Counted from the stretch's first letter, positions 52,707-61,846 are shown. The stretch: 64,000 nt of DNA from Gloeocapsa sp. PCC 7428 (GCF_000317555.1 NC_019745.1:5336001-5400000); one strand, 5' to 3'. Made by a program: numbers and translations. Notes: generated by a model not told the origin, from the letters alone.

Positions 52707-53096
52707 TGTTATTAAACGAAGGTGCTGGAACAAAAAGCAGCGTTAAAAATTGACCTCGACGAGCGAGTTAAGTTAGTAATAAACACTTGAAAAAAATCTT
52801 AGCCTATGCATTTGTACGACGATTTTTTTCACGCTCAAAAAGTTATTACAGCCATTTGGCATTAAGAAATACTCTACAAACAGGAGTAACTACCTGAATC
52901 AAATGAGCTAGACAAGAGAAAAACTCAGAGGATTGAACGGAACATCTAAATTCGAGATTTAGAAAGATAATATGTTTTTCTAAGTCTCAAAAAATGCCTG
53001 AACCAATTGTTAGACAATTTTAACCACTACGATTTTGGTTGAAATATCTAACAACAACTTGATCGCACCACCCTCAAAGTAAGTGGAAAGAGAAAG
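52707..53096. other. Intergenic, upstream of flavocytochrome gene
   Basis: About 390 bases without a gene. AT-rich stretches near 52960-53050 may hold the promoter of the reductase gene; a purine-rich GTGGAAAGAGAAAG precedes its ATG. No repeat or terminator was found. Confidence 0.45.
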
Positions 53097-54428
53097 ATGT
53101 TTCAAAGAAAAAATTTCTGGGTTGTAGGAATATTTTGGATAGCTTTACATCTTCTATTAACCCTTTCTCCGTTGTTGATTCTGTTGATTCAGCCAGCGCC
53201 AAGTGGGAGGGGTTTTTGGATTGAGTTTTCTGCGGCTTTTGGATATGTAGGCTTGGCAATGATGATGCTGCAATTTGCACTGACAGCGCGTTTTGATGCG
53301 ATCGCGGCTCCTTACGGTATTGATATTGTTCTGCAATACCATCGCTATATTACCCAAGTCGCATTTGCTTTGATCCTTGCTCATCCCATCATTTTATTTT
53401 TTCACGATCGTCAATACCTACAAGCGCTCAACTTTTTTGCGGCTCCTTGGCGAGCAAAATTCGCCATTCTTTCGACGATCGCTTTAATATTACTTGTTGT
53501 CACTTCGGTATGGCGACAGAAACTCAAGCTCAACTATGAAGTGTGGCGCACCAGTCACGGAATTTTTGCTGTAACTGCGGTAGGGTTAGGGCTAGCTCAT
53601 GCTTTTGGCGTGAACTACTATCTTGTACTTCCTTGGAAAGCTTTGCTGTGGACGCTGCTAGCGTTTGTGGCGTTTGGTTCATTGATTTATGTCCGTTTGC
53701 TCAAGCCGTGGTTGATGATGCAAAAACCCTATCGGGTAGAAACTGTGGTTCCACAACGAGGTAACGCTTGGACACTCGTACTGCGTCCGCAGGGACATGA
53801 AGGTATTCGTTTTTCTCCAGGACAATTTGCTTGGTTAACGCTCGATCGCTCTCCTTATCACATTCAAGAGCATCCGTTTTCGTTTTCTTCTAACGGCGAT
53901 CGCACCGATCAAGTCGCACTCACAATCAAAGCCGTTGGTGATTTTACAAACAAAATTAAACACATTCAACCAGGGACAAAAGCTTTTCTTGATGGTCCCC
54001 ACGGCGCTTTTACTCCGGATCAGTTCAGCTTCACTGGCTTAGTTCTCATCGCCAACGGTGTAGGTGTCACACCAATGTTTAGCATTCTCGTTACCTTTGC
54101 TCAACGCGGCGATCGCCGACCAATTCACTTAATTTACGCCAATGCTTCCTGGGAGAATGTGGCTTTCCGCGAAGAATTAGAATATCTCAACAAGCAATTA
54201 GAGAGCTTGAGTGTAACTCATGTAATCAAAAAGCCTCCTGAAAATTGGGCGGGAGAGTCGGGCTATATCAACAAAGAACTGCTAGCACGACATATTCCAA
54301 GCGATCGCGAAGGCTGGCGCTATTTTCTTTGTGGTTCGCCCCGCTTTTTAGCTGAAGTCGAAAAAGCCTTACACGAGCTAGAAGTTCCCGCTAAATATAT
54401 CCACATAGAACACTTCAATCTTGTTTGA
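53097..54428 (+). CDS. Ferric-reductase-like flavocytochrome
   Basis: 443 residues. The N-terminal half has about six membrane helices with haem-type His residues in YHRYITQVAFALILAHPIIL and WRTSHGIFAVTAVGLGLAHA, as in ferric reductase/NOX-like domains. The C-terminal half is a ferredoxin-NADP reductase module: FSPGQFAWLTL, the FAD-binding HPFSFSSN, LIANGVGVTPMFSIL for NAD(P) and YFLCGSPRFLAEVEKALHEL. It moves electrons from NAD(P)H across the membrane, perhaps to Fe(III) or oxygen. The small membrane-protein gene follows 21 bases later. Confidence 0.88.
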   Translation: MFQRKNFWVVGIFWIALHLLLTLSPLLILLIQPAPSGRGFWIEFSAAFGYVGLAMMMLQFALTARFDAIAAPYGIDIVLQYHRYITQVAFALILAHPIILFFHDRQYLQALNFFAAPWRAKFAILSTIALILLVVTSVWRQKLKLNYEVWRTSHGIFAVTAVGLGLAHAFGVNYYLVLPWKALLWTLLAFVAFGSLIYVRLLKPWLMMQKPYRVETVVPQRGNAWTLVLRPQGHEGIRFSPGQFAWLTLDRSPYHIQEHPFSFSSNGDRTDQVALTIKAVGDFTNKIKHIQPGTKAFLDGPHGAFTPDQFSFTGLVLIANGVGVTPMFSILVTFAQRGDRRPIHLIYANASWENVAFREELEYLNKQLESLSVTHVIKKPPENWAGESGYINKELLARHIPSDREGWRYFLCGSPRFLAEVEKALHELEVPAKYIHIEHFNLV

Positions 54429-54449
54429 TGGAGGTAACAACTAAGAATT

Positions 54450-54587
54450 ATGCGTTTCAACATCATGATTGAAGTCGTAGTATTTGTCTCCGTTGTCCTC
54501 GTGCTGACATCAGCTTTATTCGCTTACATCCAAAGACATCCAGTCAAGCCAAGCATTGATTCTGATTTAGTTGCACCTACTCAGTAA
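54450..54587 (+). CDS. Small single-helix membrane protein
   Basis: 45 residues from ATG 54450 to TAA 54587. After MRFNIMIE it has one strongly hydrophobic helix (VVVFVSVVLVLTSALFAYI) and a short polar tail (QRHPVKPSIDSDLVAPTQ). GATGGAGG lies just upstream at the stop of the flavocytochrome gene, so it is probably translated and coupled to it. It could be an accessory subunit; no family is recognised. Confidence 0.55.
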   Translation: MRFNIMIEVVVFVSVVLVLTSALFAYIQRHPVKPSIDSDLVAPTQ

Positions 54588-55029
54588 TTAACATCTTCGC
54601 CGCTAATCGCAGAAATAGAAAACCCCAAACTTGCGCGCATCTTATCTTGTGAACATAAAAGAAACACAAGTTACACACTTTTACACCTTTATCGCAACTA
54701 GATTAAAGGTACAACGTGTCATAGTGAACTAAATCGAAACATTTTTGGTAGGTTGATAAATTCTTAGATCTCAGTTACGAGAATTATTGCAACGAGCAAC
54801 TTAAGATTTTGCAACTTTTAGTGCAGGTGTCAAAGATAAAATCAACTCTCAAAGGACATCTAAAAAAGAATAAACTTCCCATTTGAGAGCGTCCTAAATT
54901 TGAAGTCCCCCACACATGGGGATTTAGGGGCTACTTCTCCTGAGTTAGCGTCATACCAAACTGCGGTGTCAAACACAAGCTACGACTTTACAACACAGCA
55001 GTAACATTCAGATCTACAAACCAGCTACT
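54588..55029. other. Intergenic, upstream of devBCA-type operon
   Basis: About 440 non-coding bases holding the promoter of the exporter operon. I looked for an NtcA box (GTA-N8-TAC) because devBCA of Anabaena is NtcA-controlled, and did not find a convincing one: GTAACATTCAGATCTAC close to the start has the wrong spacing. One copy of the GATTTAGGGG palindromic repeat is at 54905-54930. Confidence 0.5.
54905..54930 (+). repeat. Small palindromic repeat, copy 2
   Basis: GTCCCCCACACATGGGGATT followed by TAGGGG. Arms CCCCA/TGGGG pair, as in the copies at 13051 and 60664. It lies about 100 bases upstream of the devB-like gene. Confidence 0.6.
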
Positions 55030-56229
55030 ATGTCAATCGTTACAGAGAAGCCAGGGTCAAAACAATCACGCTTCAAGCCAAATAAGTGGCGCATTCCTTT
55101 AATCCTTGCGACAACTGTTGTTGTTGGTACTGTTGCTTTCATTCGATTTCACCAAACAAATCAACCAACGCCTACAGTAGTAACTAATCCGACGCCAGTC
55201 ACCCGCAATGTTGTTGCGTTAGGGCGCTTAGAACCACAAGGAGAAGTTGTCGCCCTATCTTCACCAAGTTCAGCACAAGGCGCAAGAGTTGAGCAAATCT
55301 TGGTAAAAGAAGGCGATTGGGTGAAAGCAGGTGAAACAGTAGCAATTCTAGACACGCATACCCGCCTACAAGCCGCGCTAGAAAGCGCTCAAGCCGATGT
55401 ACAAGTTGCGCGTGCTGCACTCGCAAAAATCCAAGCAGGAGCGCAAACCGGAGAAATCGAAGCCCAAAAAGCCGCGATCGCCCGTCTGGAAGCCGAACTT
55501 GCAGGACAACAAGAAACGCTTCAAGCAACAGTCGCGCGTCAAGTAGCAGCGCAGCGCAATGCTCAAAGTGACTACGAACGTTATCAACGGTTGTATCAAG
55601 AGGGTGCAATTTCTGTGCAAGAACTGGAAACAAGACGCTTAAATGCAGAAACCGCACGACAGCAAGTTAATGAAAGCCAAGCAACTCGTAACGAAACAAT
55701 CGCAACTTTACAACGCCAAATCGAGGAAGCGCGAGCCAATCTCAACCGCATTACCGAAGTGCGCCCAACCGACGTGCGCGAAGCCCAAGCTCAAGTAAAT
55801 CGGATGCTGGCTGCTGTTAAATTAACTCAAGCAGAATTAGCATTAAGCTATATTAAAGCTCCCATTGATGGGGAAATCATTAAAATTCACACGCGATCTG
55901 GAGAAACAATTAGCTCCGATGGAATTGCTGAACTCGCGCGGACCAATCAAATGGTTGTCGTTGCAGAAGTTCTTGAAGAAGATATTAGCAAAGTACGTAC
56001 AGGTCAAACAGCGAGTATTACTAGCGAAAACCGAGCTTTTTCTGAAAAAATTCAAGGGACTGTGTCACAAGTAGGTAGACAAATCGGTAAACAAAACATT
56101 TTAGATAGCGATCCTGCTGCGGATGTTGATGCCAGAGTTGTAGAAGTCAGAATTAATTTACCCACAACAGCTAGCGAGTTAGTTTCTGGTTTTACTTACG
56201 CCAAAGTGGTTGTAGAAATTAATGTTTAA
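55030..56229 (+). CDS. devB: DevB-type membrane fusion protein of ABC exporter
   Basis: 399 residues. One N-terminal membrane helix (about 22-42, WRIPLILATTVVVGTVAFI), then VALGRLEPQGEVV, the biotinyl-lipoyl half-motif VEQILVKEGDWVKAGETVAI, a long coiled-coil hairpin (about 110-260) and the second lipoyl half AELALSYIKAPIDGEIIKIH. This is the HlyD/RND adaptor arrangement of DevB, which links an inner-membrane ABC exporter to TolC. In Anabaena DevBCA exports heterocyst glycolipids; unicellular homologues have other cargo. The permease and ATPase follow in the order B-C-A. Confidence 0.9.
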   Translation: MSIVTEKPGSKQSRFKPNKWRIPLILATTVVVGTVAFIRFHQTNQPTPTVVTNPTPVTRNVVALGRLEPQGEVVALSSPSSAQGARVEQILVKEGDWVKAGETVAILDTHTRLQAALESAQADVQVARAALAKIQAGAQTGEIEAQKAAIARLEAELAGQQETLQATVARQVAAQRNAQSDYERYQRLYQEGAISVQELETRRLNAETARQQVNESQATRNETIATLQRQIEEARANLNRITEVRPTDVREAQAQVNRMLAAVKLTQAELALSYIKAPIDGEIIKIHTRSGETISSDGIAELARTNQMVVVAEVLEEDISKVRTGQTASITSENRAFSEKIQGTVSQVGRQIGKQNILDSDPAADVDARVVEVRINLPTTASELVSGFTYAKVVVEINV

Positions 56230-56259
56230 ACTGAACAATACTTATTTAATGCCAAGAAA

Positions 56260-57426
56260 ATGATTCGTAAAATTCCTTTGGCATGGTTACAACTCACGCG
56301 CGAAAAAACACGGTTAATTGTGGCATTAGCTGGAATTGCTTTTGCCAATATTTTAATGTTTATGCAATTAGGTTTTCGAGAAGCATTGTTTGATGGTAAT
56401 GTTCAGTTTCACCAAAGCTTGAATGGCGAAATTGTTGTCATCAATCCTCAATCGGATGCGTTACTTTCTCTGAAAACTTTTTCGCAGCGGCGTTTGTACC
56501 AAGTTTTAGCACTTGAGGAAGTGGAATCCGTTCATCCTATTTATATAGGTTTTACTTCATGGAGAAACCCTCAAACACGCAAGCTGCGTAGTATTCAAGT
56601 GATTGGATTTGACCCAGATGCTTCTATCGTCAACTTACCAGGAGTCCAACAAAACCTCGATAAAATTAAGCAACCAGATGTTTTTTTGTTCGACCAAGGT
56701 TCGCGTCAAGAGTTCGGTACAATCGCCGCTGATTTTTTACAAGGAAAGGCGATCGCAACAGAAGTAGGAGGACGCACAATTAAAATTGGCGGATTGTTTC
56801 AGCTAGGAACGTCATTCGGTGCTGATGGTAATTTAATCACAAGCGATTTAAATTTTTTCCGGTTATTTAATCAAGACGGACGAAACCTCGGACTTATTGA
56901 CGTTGGTTTAGTTAAACTCAAACCAGGAGCAAATACCGAAGTTGTTCTTGAAAAGCTGCGGAGTTCTCTAACGCAAAAAGATATCAGACTACTATCTAAG
57001 CAAGAATTTATCGATTTTGAAAAATCTTATTGGGCAAGTAGTACAGCAATTGGTTTTATCTTTACTCTAGGAACAATCATGGCGTTTGTCGTCGGAACTG
57101 TGATTGTCTATCAAATATTGTACAGTGAAATCGCCGATCATTTACCCGAATACGCAACACTCAAAGCAATAGGATACACTCAAGTTTACTTACTCATTGT
57201 TGTTTTTCAGCAAGCTTTAATCTTAGCTGCTTTAGGATATTTACCTGGATTTGCCTTTGCGATGTTTCAGTACAATATAGTACAAAAAGAAACGCTGTTA
57301 CCAATCGCCATGACAATAAGCCGCGCCTTATTAGTACTACTTTTGACAGTTTTGATGTGCTGCGTATCGGGTGCGATCGCTATCCGTAAACTGCGGGCGG
57401 CTGATCCAGCAGATATTTTTAGTTAA
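56260..57426 (+). CDS. devC: DevC-type ABC exporter permease
   Basis: 388 residues. Four membrane helices (one near the N-terminus, three after residue 260) and a large extracytoplasmic domain between, the MacB/DevC topology. Family segments include IPLAWLQLTREKTRLIVALA at the start, FANILMFMQLGFREALFDGN, and SEIADHLPEYATLKAIGYTQ in the coupling loop near residue 300. It forms the membrane part of the tripartite exporter with DevB (30 bases upstream) and DevA (10 bases downstream). Confidence 0.92.
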   Translation: MIRKIPLAWLQLTREKTRLIVALAGIAFANILMFMQLGFREALFDGNVQFHQSLNGEIVVINPQSDALLSLKTFSQRRLYQVLALEEVESVHPIYIGFTSWRNPQTRKLRSIQVIGFDPDASIVNLPGVQQNLDKIKQPDVFLFDQGSRQEFGTIAADFLQGKAIATEVGGRTIKIGGLFQLGTSFGADGNLITSDLNFFRLFNQDGRNLGLIDVGLVKLKPGANTEVVLEKLRSSLTQKDIRLLSKQEFIDFEKSYWASSTAIGFIFTLGTIMAFVVGTVIVYQILYSEIADHLPEYATLKAIGYTQVYLLIVVFQQALILAALGYLPGFAFAMFQYNIVQKETLLPIAMTISRALLVLLLTVLMCCVSGAIAIRKLRAADPADIFS

Positions 57427-57436
57427 TCAGTAATCT

Positions 57437-58156
57437 ATGCAACAACCAGCACTAAAAATTCAATCTCTTAACCACTACTATGGTAAAGGCGTTTTGCAAA
57501 AGCAAACTTTACTCGATATTAATTTAGAAATTGGTGCGGGAGAGTTTGTGATTATTACAGGACAATCAGGATCGGGAAAAACAACATTACTCAGTTTGAT
57601 TGGTGGTTTGCGTTCTGTACAATCAGGAAGTATTCAGTTTCTCGGTCAAGAATTATCCGGCGCAAGTCAGCAAAAGCTAACAAAACTGCGACGCCAAATC
57701 GGTTATATTTTTCAATCACACAACTTACTAGGATTTCTCACAGCACAGCAAAATGTGCAAATGGCAGCGCAAGTCAACAATAACATTTCGCTGCAAGTTG
57801 CGCGATCGCAAACAATTCTTCAAGCAGTCGGGTTAGGCGATCGCCTCAATTACTACCCCGAAAATCTCTCTGGTGGACAAAAACAACGCGTTGCGATCGC
57901 CAGGGCTTTAGTCAATCAACCTAAACTTGTCTTAGCTGACGAACCAACAGCATCTTTAGATAGCAAATCTGGTCGTGCTGTTGTTGAATTGATGCAGCAT
58001 CTTGCTCAAGAACAAAGCTGTACAATTGTCATGGTGACGCACGATAATCGTATTTTAGACGTTGCCGACCGTATTATTCATATGGAAGATGGTCACTTAA
58101 GCGGCAATCATCGCTTCACATCAGATACGCACCAATTAATTCATTTTGATTCATAA
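57437..58156 (+). CDS. devA: DevA-type ABC exporter ATPase
   Basis: 239 residues. Walker A GQSGSGKTTLLSLIGG (about 37-45 for the P-loop), Q-loop YIFQSHNLLGFLTA, signature NLSGGQKQRVAIARAL, Walker B LVLADEPTASLDSKSG and switch His in MVTHDNRILDVADR. This is the LolD/MacB/DevA subgroup. The operon devB-devC-devA is complete. It is followed by 420 non-coding bases, so the methylase fragment and methyltransferase genes downstream probably have their own promoter. Confidence 0.93.
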   Translation: MQQPALKIQSLNHYYGKGVLQKQTLLDINLEIGAGEFVIITGQSGSGKTTLLSLIGGLRSVQSGSIQFLGQELSGASQQKLTKLRRQIGYIFQSHNLLGFLTAQQNVQMAAQVNNNISLQVARSQTILQAVGLGDRLNYYPENLSGGQKQRVAIARALVNQPKLVLADEPTASLDSKSGRAVVELMQHLAQEQSCTIVMVTHDNRILDVADRIIHMEDGHLSGNHRFTSDTHQLIHFDS

Positions 58157-58576
58157 AGACAAAAGTCTCTTTCTTCAGCTAAACGTTCATTCATCTCAAA
58201 AGGTGCGACTCGTAATTATACTCACCGCTACAACTACCAAGAAGTTACACATAACATATACACTAATTACCCTTTTTAAAAACTTGTTCTTTGTATTTAT
58301 GTGAGAAACTATCTACAAAGATTTAAAAAGGTACTTTCTTTAAAAGAAGCTTTTCGAGATTTTCACTTCAAAACCTAAGAAAGTTTGATTGCGTAGTATT
58401 TAATACAGTTATTTCAAAAAAAGCATTTCTTAAAAAGAGACATCTCTAAATCAAAAATAACATTGCTTTAGAATTTCGTAAATATAAACTACTTACGAAT
58501 AGCCGCTTGTTTTGTATTATTTGCAATCTACTATTTTACTTTCTCAATACCCTGTAATCTTTGAAATTCAAAAATC
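58157..58576. other. Intergenic, AT-rich
   Basis: About 420 bases without an open frame. Strongly AT-rich from 58250 to 58560 with several A/T runs, as expected for promoter DNA of the following genes. A weak hairpin just after the DevA stop (AAAGACAAAAGTCTCTTT) could be a terminator but lacks a proper T-run. Confidence 0.45.
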
Positions 58577-59113
58577 ATGAATACAGTCTTAATAGAACAT
58601 CCTCGGCATCGTCACTTACCTAATAAACAAGATAGTAAGCTTTATCCCACACTACGAAAATCAGCTTGGCATGAAGTTCATTCACAGCGCCAAGGAAGAT
58701 TAATAGCAGATGTTCAAATTCGAGGAATTTTGCGTATATATTCACAAAAACGAAATGACGAACAGCTAACACCAATCCTTGCTGATTACCCTGTTATAGG
58801 TAGTAATGTTGTTGAAGCAGTGCGCTATGCCCAGCGACAGCAAAGTGACGACAAAGGACGAGTTTGGATTAATCAAAAACAATATTTCAAAAACGTACCT
58901 TCACAAGTTTGGAACTACAGTGTTGGCAACTATCAAATTTGTCAAAAATGGATCAAAGATCGTGAAGGTTGTTATCTCAGCCAGAAAGATATTCGACAAT
59001 ATCAGCGGATTATAACCGCATTAAACGAGATGATCGAGCTAATGGCAGGAATTGAGGCAGTATTTCAGCTTGGCTCAAATAAAGAACAATTATTTATCGC
59101 CGCTCATCAATAA
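58577..59113 (+). CDS. Stand-alone C-terminal fragment of type ISP/IIG DNA methylase
   Basis: 178 residues. From residue 72 on, YPVIGSNVVEAVRYAQRQQS, GRVWINQKQYFKNVPSQVWN, YSVGNYQICQKWIKDREGCY and LSQKDIRQYQRIITALNEMI align by eye with the extreme C-terminus of large single-chain N6-adenine methylases (VYINKTQYFEGVPxxVW - GGYQVCEKWLKDRKGR - DIxHYQKIVxAL). No methylase motif or nuclease is present, and the first 70 residues are unlike that family. It may be a decayed relic or a domesticated domain. The frame is intact and starts with ATG. The next gene begins 14 bases later. Confidence 0.7.
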   Translation: MNTVLIEHPRHRHLPNKQDSKLYPTLRKSAWHEVHSQRQGRLIADVQIRGILRIYSQKRNDEQLTPILADYPVIGSNVVEAVRYAQRQQSDDKGRVWINQKQYFKNVPSQVWNYSVGNYQICQKWIKDREGCYLSQKDIRQYQRIITALNEMIELMAGIEAVFQLGSNKEQLFIAAHQ

Positions 59114-59127
59114 GGCAAGGCTAAAGC

Positions 59128-60201
59128 ATGGTTTCATCGCAACACAAAACTTCAGATGTGACAATACCTCGTCCGCCAGTTGCTCAAGGCGTACCACCGC
59201 AGGTCAAAATTCTGCAAATGATGAATGCTTATCGACTTGCGCAGTCAATTTCTGTGGCGGCGAAGTTGGGTATTGCAGACTTATTAACGCAACCGCAGAG
59301 TGTTACAGCGTTAGCCCAAACAACCGCAACTCACGAACAGTCACTATATCGATTGTTAAGAGTACTTGCTAGTTTTGATATCTTCACCGAAGACGAAAAC
59401 GGTTTATTTCACCTGACTCCAAGAGGCGCATTACTGCAAACCAACATATCCAATTCGCTACGAGACTATGCGATCGTCGTTGGTGAAATGTGGCACTGGC
59501 GGATGTGGGGAGGTATTCTGCACAGCATTAAAACAGGCGAACCCGCTTTTGACCAGATTTTCGGAATGGAGTTTCAAGAATATTATCAGCAAAATCCTGA
59601 AGTTGCCAAAAACTTTGATGGAGCGATGGTTAGTGCGTTAGCAATGACCGATGTTGCAATATTAGCTAACTATGATTTCACATCATTCCAGCGCATCGTT
59701 GATATTGGCGCAGGAGGTCAAGGCGATGGTAAACTCATTGCTTCGATATTGAAAAACAACTCATCACAACAGGGAGTTTATTTCGACACTCCAACGCGCA
59801 TCGAACAAGTAGAACGCCTTATTGAAGTAACAGGATTGAGCGATCGCACTCAACTTGTCACCGGAGATGTTTTTCAATCATTTCCCCCTGATGGTGATGT
59901 TTACATCATTAAAAACCTCATTCACGACTACGACGACGATCGCGCGATCGCCATTCTCAAAAACTGCCGCCAAGCGATCGCCACACATGGCAAACTGTTA
60001 CTCATCGAGATGGTTATCCCGCCAGGTAACGAACCATCCCTAGGCAAAATTTTAGACGTAGAAGCACTCCTCATGAGTGCAGGCGCGATCGAACGCACCC
60101 AAGAACAATATCAACAACTTCTCGCCGCCGCCGGTTTTCAACTCACCAACATTATCTCCTCACGCTCTCCAATGAGCATCATCGAGTCTGTACCAACATA
60201 A
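59128..60201 (+). CDS. COMT-type O-methyltransferase 1
   Basis: 357 residues. Winged-helix dimerisation N-terminus (QSISVAAKLGIADLLTQPQS, HEQSLYRLLRVLASFDIF), then a Rossmann SAM domain with motif I IVDIGAGGQGDGKLIAS, TQLVTGDVFQSFPPDGDVYI, LIHDYDDDRAIAILKNCRQA (the His of the HDW position is the expected catalytic base) and LLLIEMVIPPGNEPSLGKIL. The fold is that of TcmO/DmpM/COMT enzymes, which methylate phenols of aromatic polyketides and other small molecules. It is first of a methyltransferase-ABM-methyltransferase-methyltransferase-P450 series. Confidence 0.88.
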   Translation: MVSSQHKTSDVTIPRPPVAQGVPPQVKILQMMNAYRLAQSISVAAKLGIADLLTQPQSVTALAQTTATHEQSLYRLLRVLASFDIFTEDENGLFHLTPRGALLQTNISNSLRDYAIVVGEMWHWRMWGGILHSIKTGEPAFDQIFGMEFQEYYQQNPEVAKNFDGAMVSALAMTDVAILANYDFTSFQRIVDIGAGGQGDGKLIASILKNNSSQQGVYFDTPTRIEQVERLIEVTGLSDRTQLVTGDVFQSFPPDGDVYIIKNLIHDYDDDRAIAILKNCRQAIATHGKLLLIEMVIPPGNEPSLGKILDVEALLMSAGAIERTQEQYQQLLAAAGFQLTNIISSRSPMSIIESVPT

Positions 60202-60219
60202 CCCTCTCTTTATTTCTTA

Positions 60220-60240
60220 CCTCTGCGTTTAGAGTGGTTC
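60220..60240 (-). repeat. Short dispersed repeat, second copy
   Basis: The reverse complement reads GAACCACTCTAAACGCAGAG (one more G follows), the counterpart of the element at 16421-16450. It lies between the first methyltransferase and the ABM-domain gene. Confidence 0.4.
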
Positions 60241-60285
60241 GTTCACTCTTCAAAACCACAATCTAAAACTTACCAAAAAACTAAC

Positions 60286-60633
60286 ATGACGACACTCATC
60301 AACAACCAAACATTAACAACAATTTCCCAAGATGCCGATCTTGTCACCCTCATTAATGTCTTCATCGTCGAACCAGAAAACCAACAATTACTCGTTGATT
60401 TATTAGTAAAAGCGACAGAAGAAGTCATGTGTAAACTCCCTGGCTTTATCTCAGCAAACATCCACAAAAGCTTAGACGGTAAACGAGTTACAAACTACGC
60501 GCAATGGAGAAGTGTAGAAGACTTTCGCGGCATTTTTAATAATCCTGAAGCCTTAGCACATATGCCCGCGATCGGCAAAATCGCGCAATCAGACCCCACG
60601 CTTTACGAAATTTGCTACATCAAAAAGTCTTAG
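60286..60633 (+). CDS. ABM-domain monooxygenase-like protein
   Basis: 115 residues, one dimeric alpha/beta-barrel antibiotic-biosynthesis-monooxygenase domain: LVTLINVFIVEPENQQLLVD, MCKLPGFISANIHKSLDGKR, VTNYAQWRSVEDFRGIF. ABM proteins include the cofactor-free oxygenases of aromatic polyketide pathways (ActVA-Orf6 and TcmH types), which oxidise anthrones or naphthacenones to quinones, as well as haem-degrading and stress proteins. The methyltransferase and P450 neighbours favour a tailoring role. Confidence 0.82.
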   Translation: MTTLINNQTLTTISQDADLVTLINVFIVEPENQQLLVDLLVKATEEVMCKLPGFISANIHKSLDGKRVTNYAQWRSVEDFRGIFNNPEALAHMPAIGKIAQSDPTLYEICYIKKS

Positions 60634-60663
60634 TGCTAGACAATCTCAAAGTTGAAATGAAAG

Positions 60664-60690
60664 TCCCTCATTTATGGGGGATTTAGGGAG
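60664..60690 (+). repeat. Small palindromic repeat, copy 3
   Basis: GTCCCTCATTTATGGGGGAT followed by TTAGGGA. Same arrangement as the copies at 13051 and 54905. It is located between the ABM gene and the second methyltransferase, 31 bases before the ATG. Confidence 0.6.
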
Positions 60691-60720
60691 CAAACTTCCA
60701 CATTAGTAAAGCGAAATGCG

Positions 60721-61830
60721 ATGTCTCAAGCTAATCTCAAAACAAAACCAAAAAAGCCTCCCATCGGACTGATTCAAGCAATGATGAATATCACCAGTTC
60801 ATTGCAGAATTTCAGAGCCAAAATGATGCCACCGCAAGTGGCGATGGTGGAGATGATCAATGCTTACCAAGTCTCGCAGGCAATTTATGTCGCAGCCAAA
60901 CTAGGAATTGCTGATTTACTAAAAGATCAAGCCAAAAGCAGCAAGGAGTTGGCACAGCTAACCGGAATGCACGAACCGTCACTTTATCGCTTGTTGCGAT
61001 CGCTTGCCAGTTTCGGTATCTTTGCTGAAGACGAAAACAGGCGCTTTAGCTTAACACCACTCGCCGCGACATTACAAACTGACACCCCCGACTCAGTACG
61101 CGCTTGGGCGATTATGTCCGGTGAAAAATGGCACTGGGACTTATGGGGAAACTTAATTGAGAGCGTCAAAACAGGTAAAACAGCCGTCGAATATACCTTT
61201 GGCAAACCGAATATATTTGAGTATTTTGTCCAGAATCCGCAAGCAGGTAATAACTTCGATGAGGCAATGACTAATTTAGCCTCAATGAACAATAGCGCGA
61301 TCGCCACAGGTTACGATTTTTCAGGCATCGCTAAATTAGTTGATATCGGCGGCGGTTATGGCAGTCATTTGTCAACAATTCTCAAAGCCTATCCCGCAAC
61401 CAAAGGCGTTTTATTCGATCAACCCTCCGTGATTACAGGTGCGAAAGAGTTTATCGAAGTGAATGGACTAGCAGATCGTTGCGAATTAGTTGCTGGTGAC
61501 TTTTTCCAATCTGTACCATCCGGCGGTGATGCTTACCTGCTTAAAACCGTAATCCACGACTGGGATGAACCTCAAGCGATCGCAATTCTCAAAAACTGTC
61601 GCCGCGCAATGGCGGAACACAGCAAGCTATTGCTAGTAGAAGCCGTCATTCCCCCAGGAAACACGCCTTATTTCGGTAAACTTCTTGACCTAGAAATGCT
61701 CACAACCTCTGGCGGGCGCGAACGTACAGAAGCAGAATATCGCACACTTTTTGACGCCGCAGGTTTCAAACTCACAAAAGTTTTTGCCACAGCATCCCCC
61801 TGGAAAGTGATTGAGGGTGTTGGTTGTTAG
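60721..61830 (+). CDS. COMT-type O-methyltransferase 2
   Basis: 369 residues, paralogue of the gene at 59128. Intact SAM motif I KLVDIGGGYGSHLSTILKAY, FDQPSVITGAKEF, ELVAGDFFQSVPSGGDAYLL and the catalytic VIHDWDEPQAIAILKNCRRA, ending LLLVEAVIPPGNTPYFGKLL. Of the three paralogues it has the best-preserved SAM site. The N-terminus is about 40 residues longer than usual (KTKPKKPPIGLIQAMMNITS). Likely acts on a phenolic or enolic hydroxyl. Confidence 0.9.
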   Translation: MSQANLKTKPKKPPIGLIQAMMNITSSLQNFRAKMMPPQVAMVEMINAYQVSQAIYVAAKLGIADLLKDQAKSSKELAQLTGMHEPSLYRLLRSLASFGIFAEDENRRFSLTPLAATLQTDTPDSVRAWAIMSGEKWHWDLWGNLIESVKTGKTAVEYTFGKPNIFEYFVQNPQAGNNFDEAMTNLASMNNSAIATGYDFSGIAKLVDIGGGYGSHLSTILKAYPATKGVLFDQPSVITGAKEFIEVNGLADRCELVAGDFFQSVPSGGDAYLLKTVIHDWDEPQAIAILKNCRRAMAEHSKLLLVEAVIPPGNTPYFGKLLDLEMLTTSGGRERTEAEYRTLFDAAGFKLTKVFATASPWKVIEGVGC

Positions 61831-61846
61831 TTAGGGAAATAGAAAA

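Noticed and set aside
55004-55020. Possible NtcA site upstream of devB
   Set aside because: GTA and TAC are separated by eleven bases, not eight, and no other NtcA box was seen.
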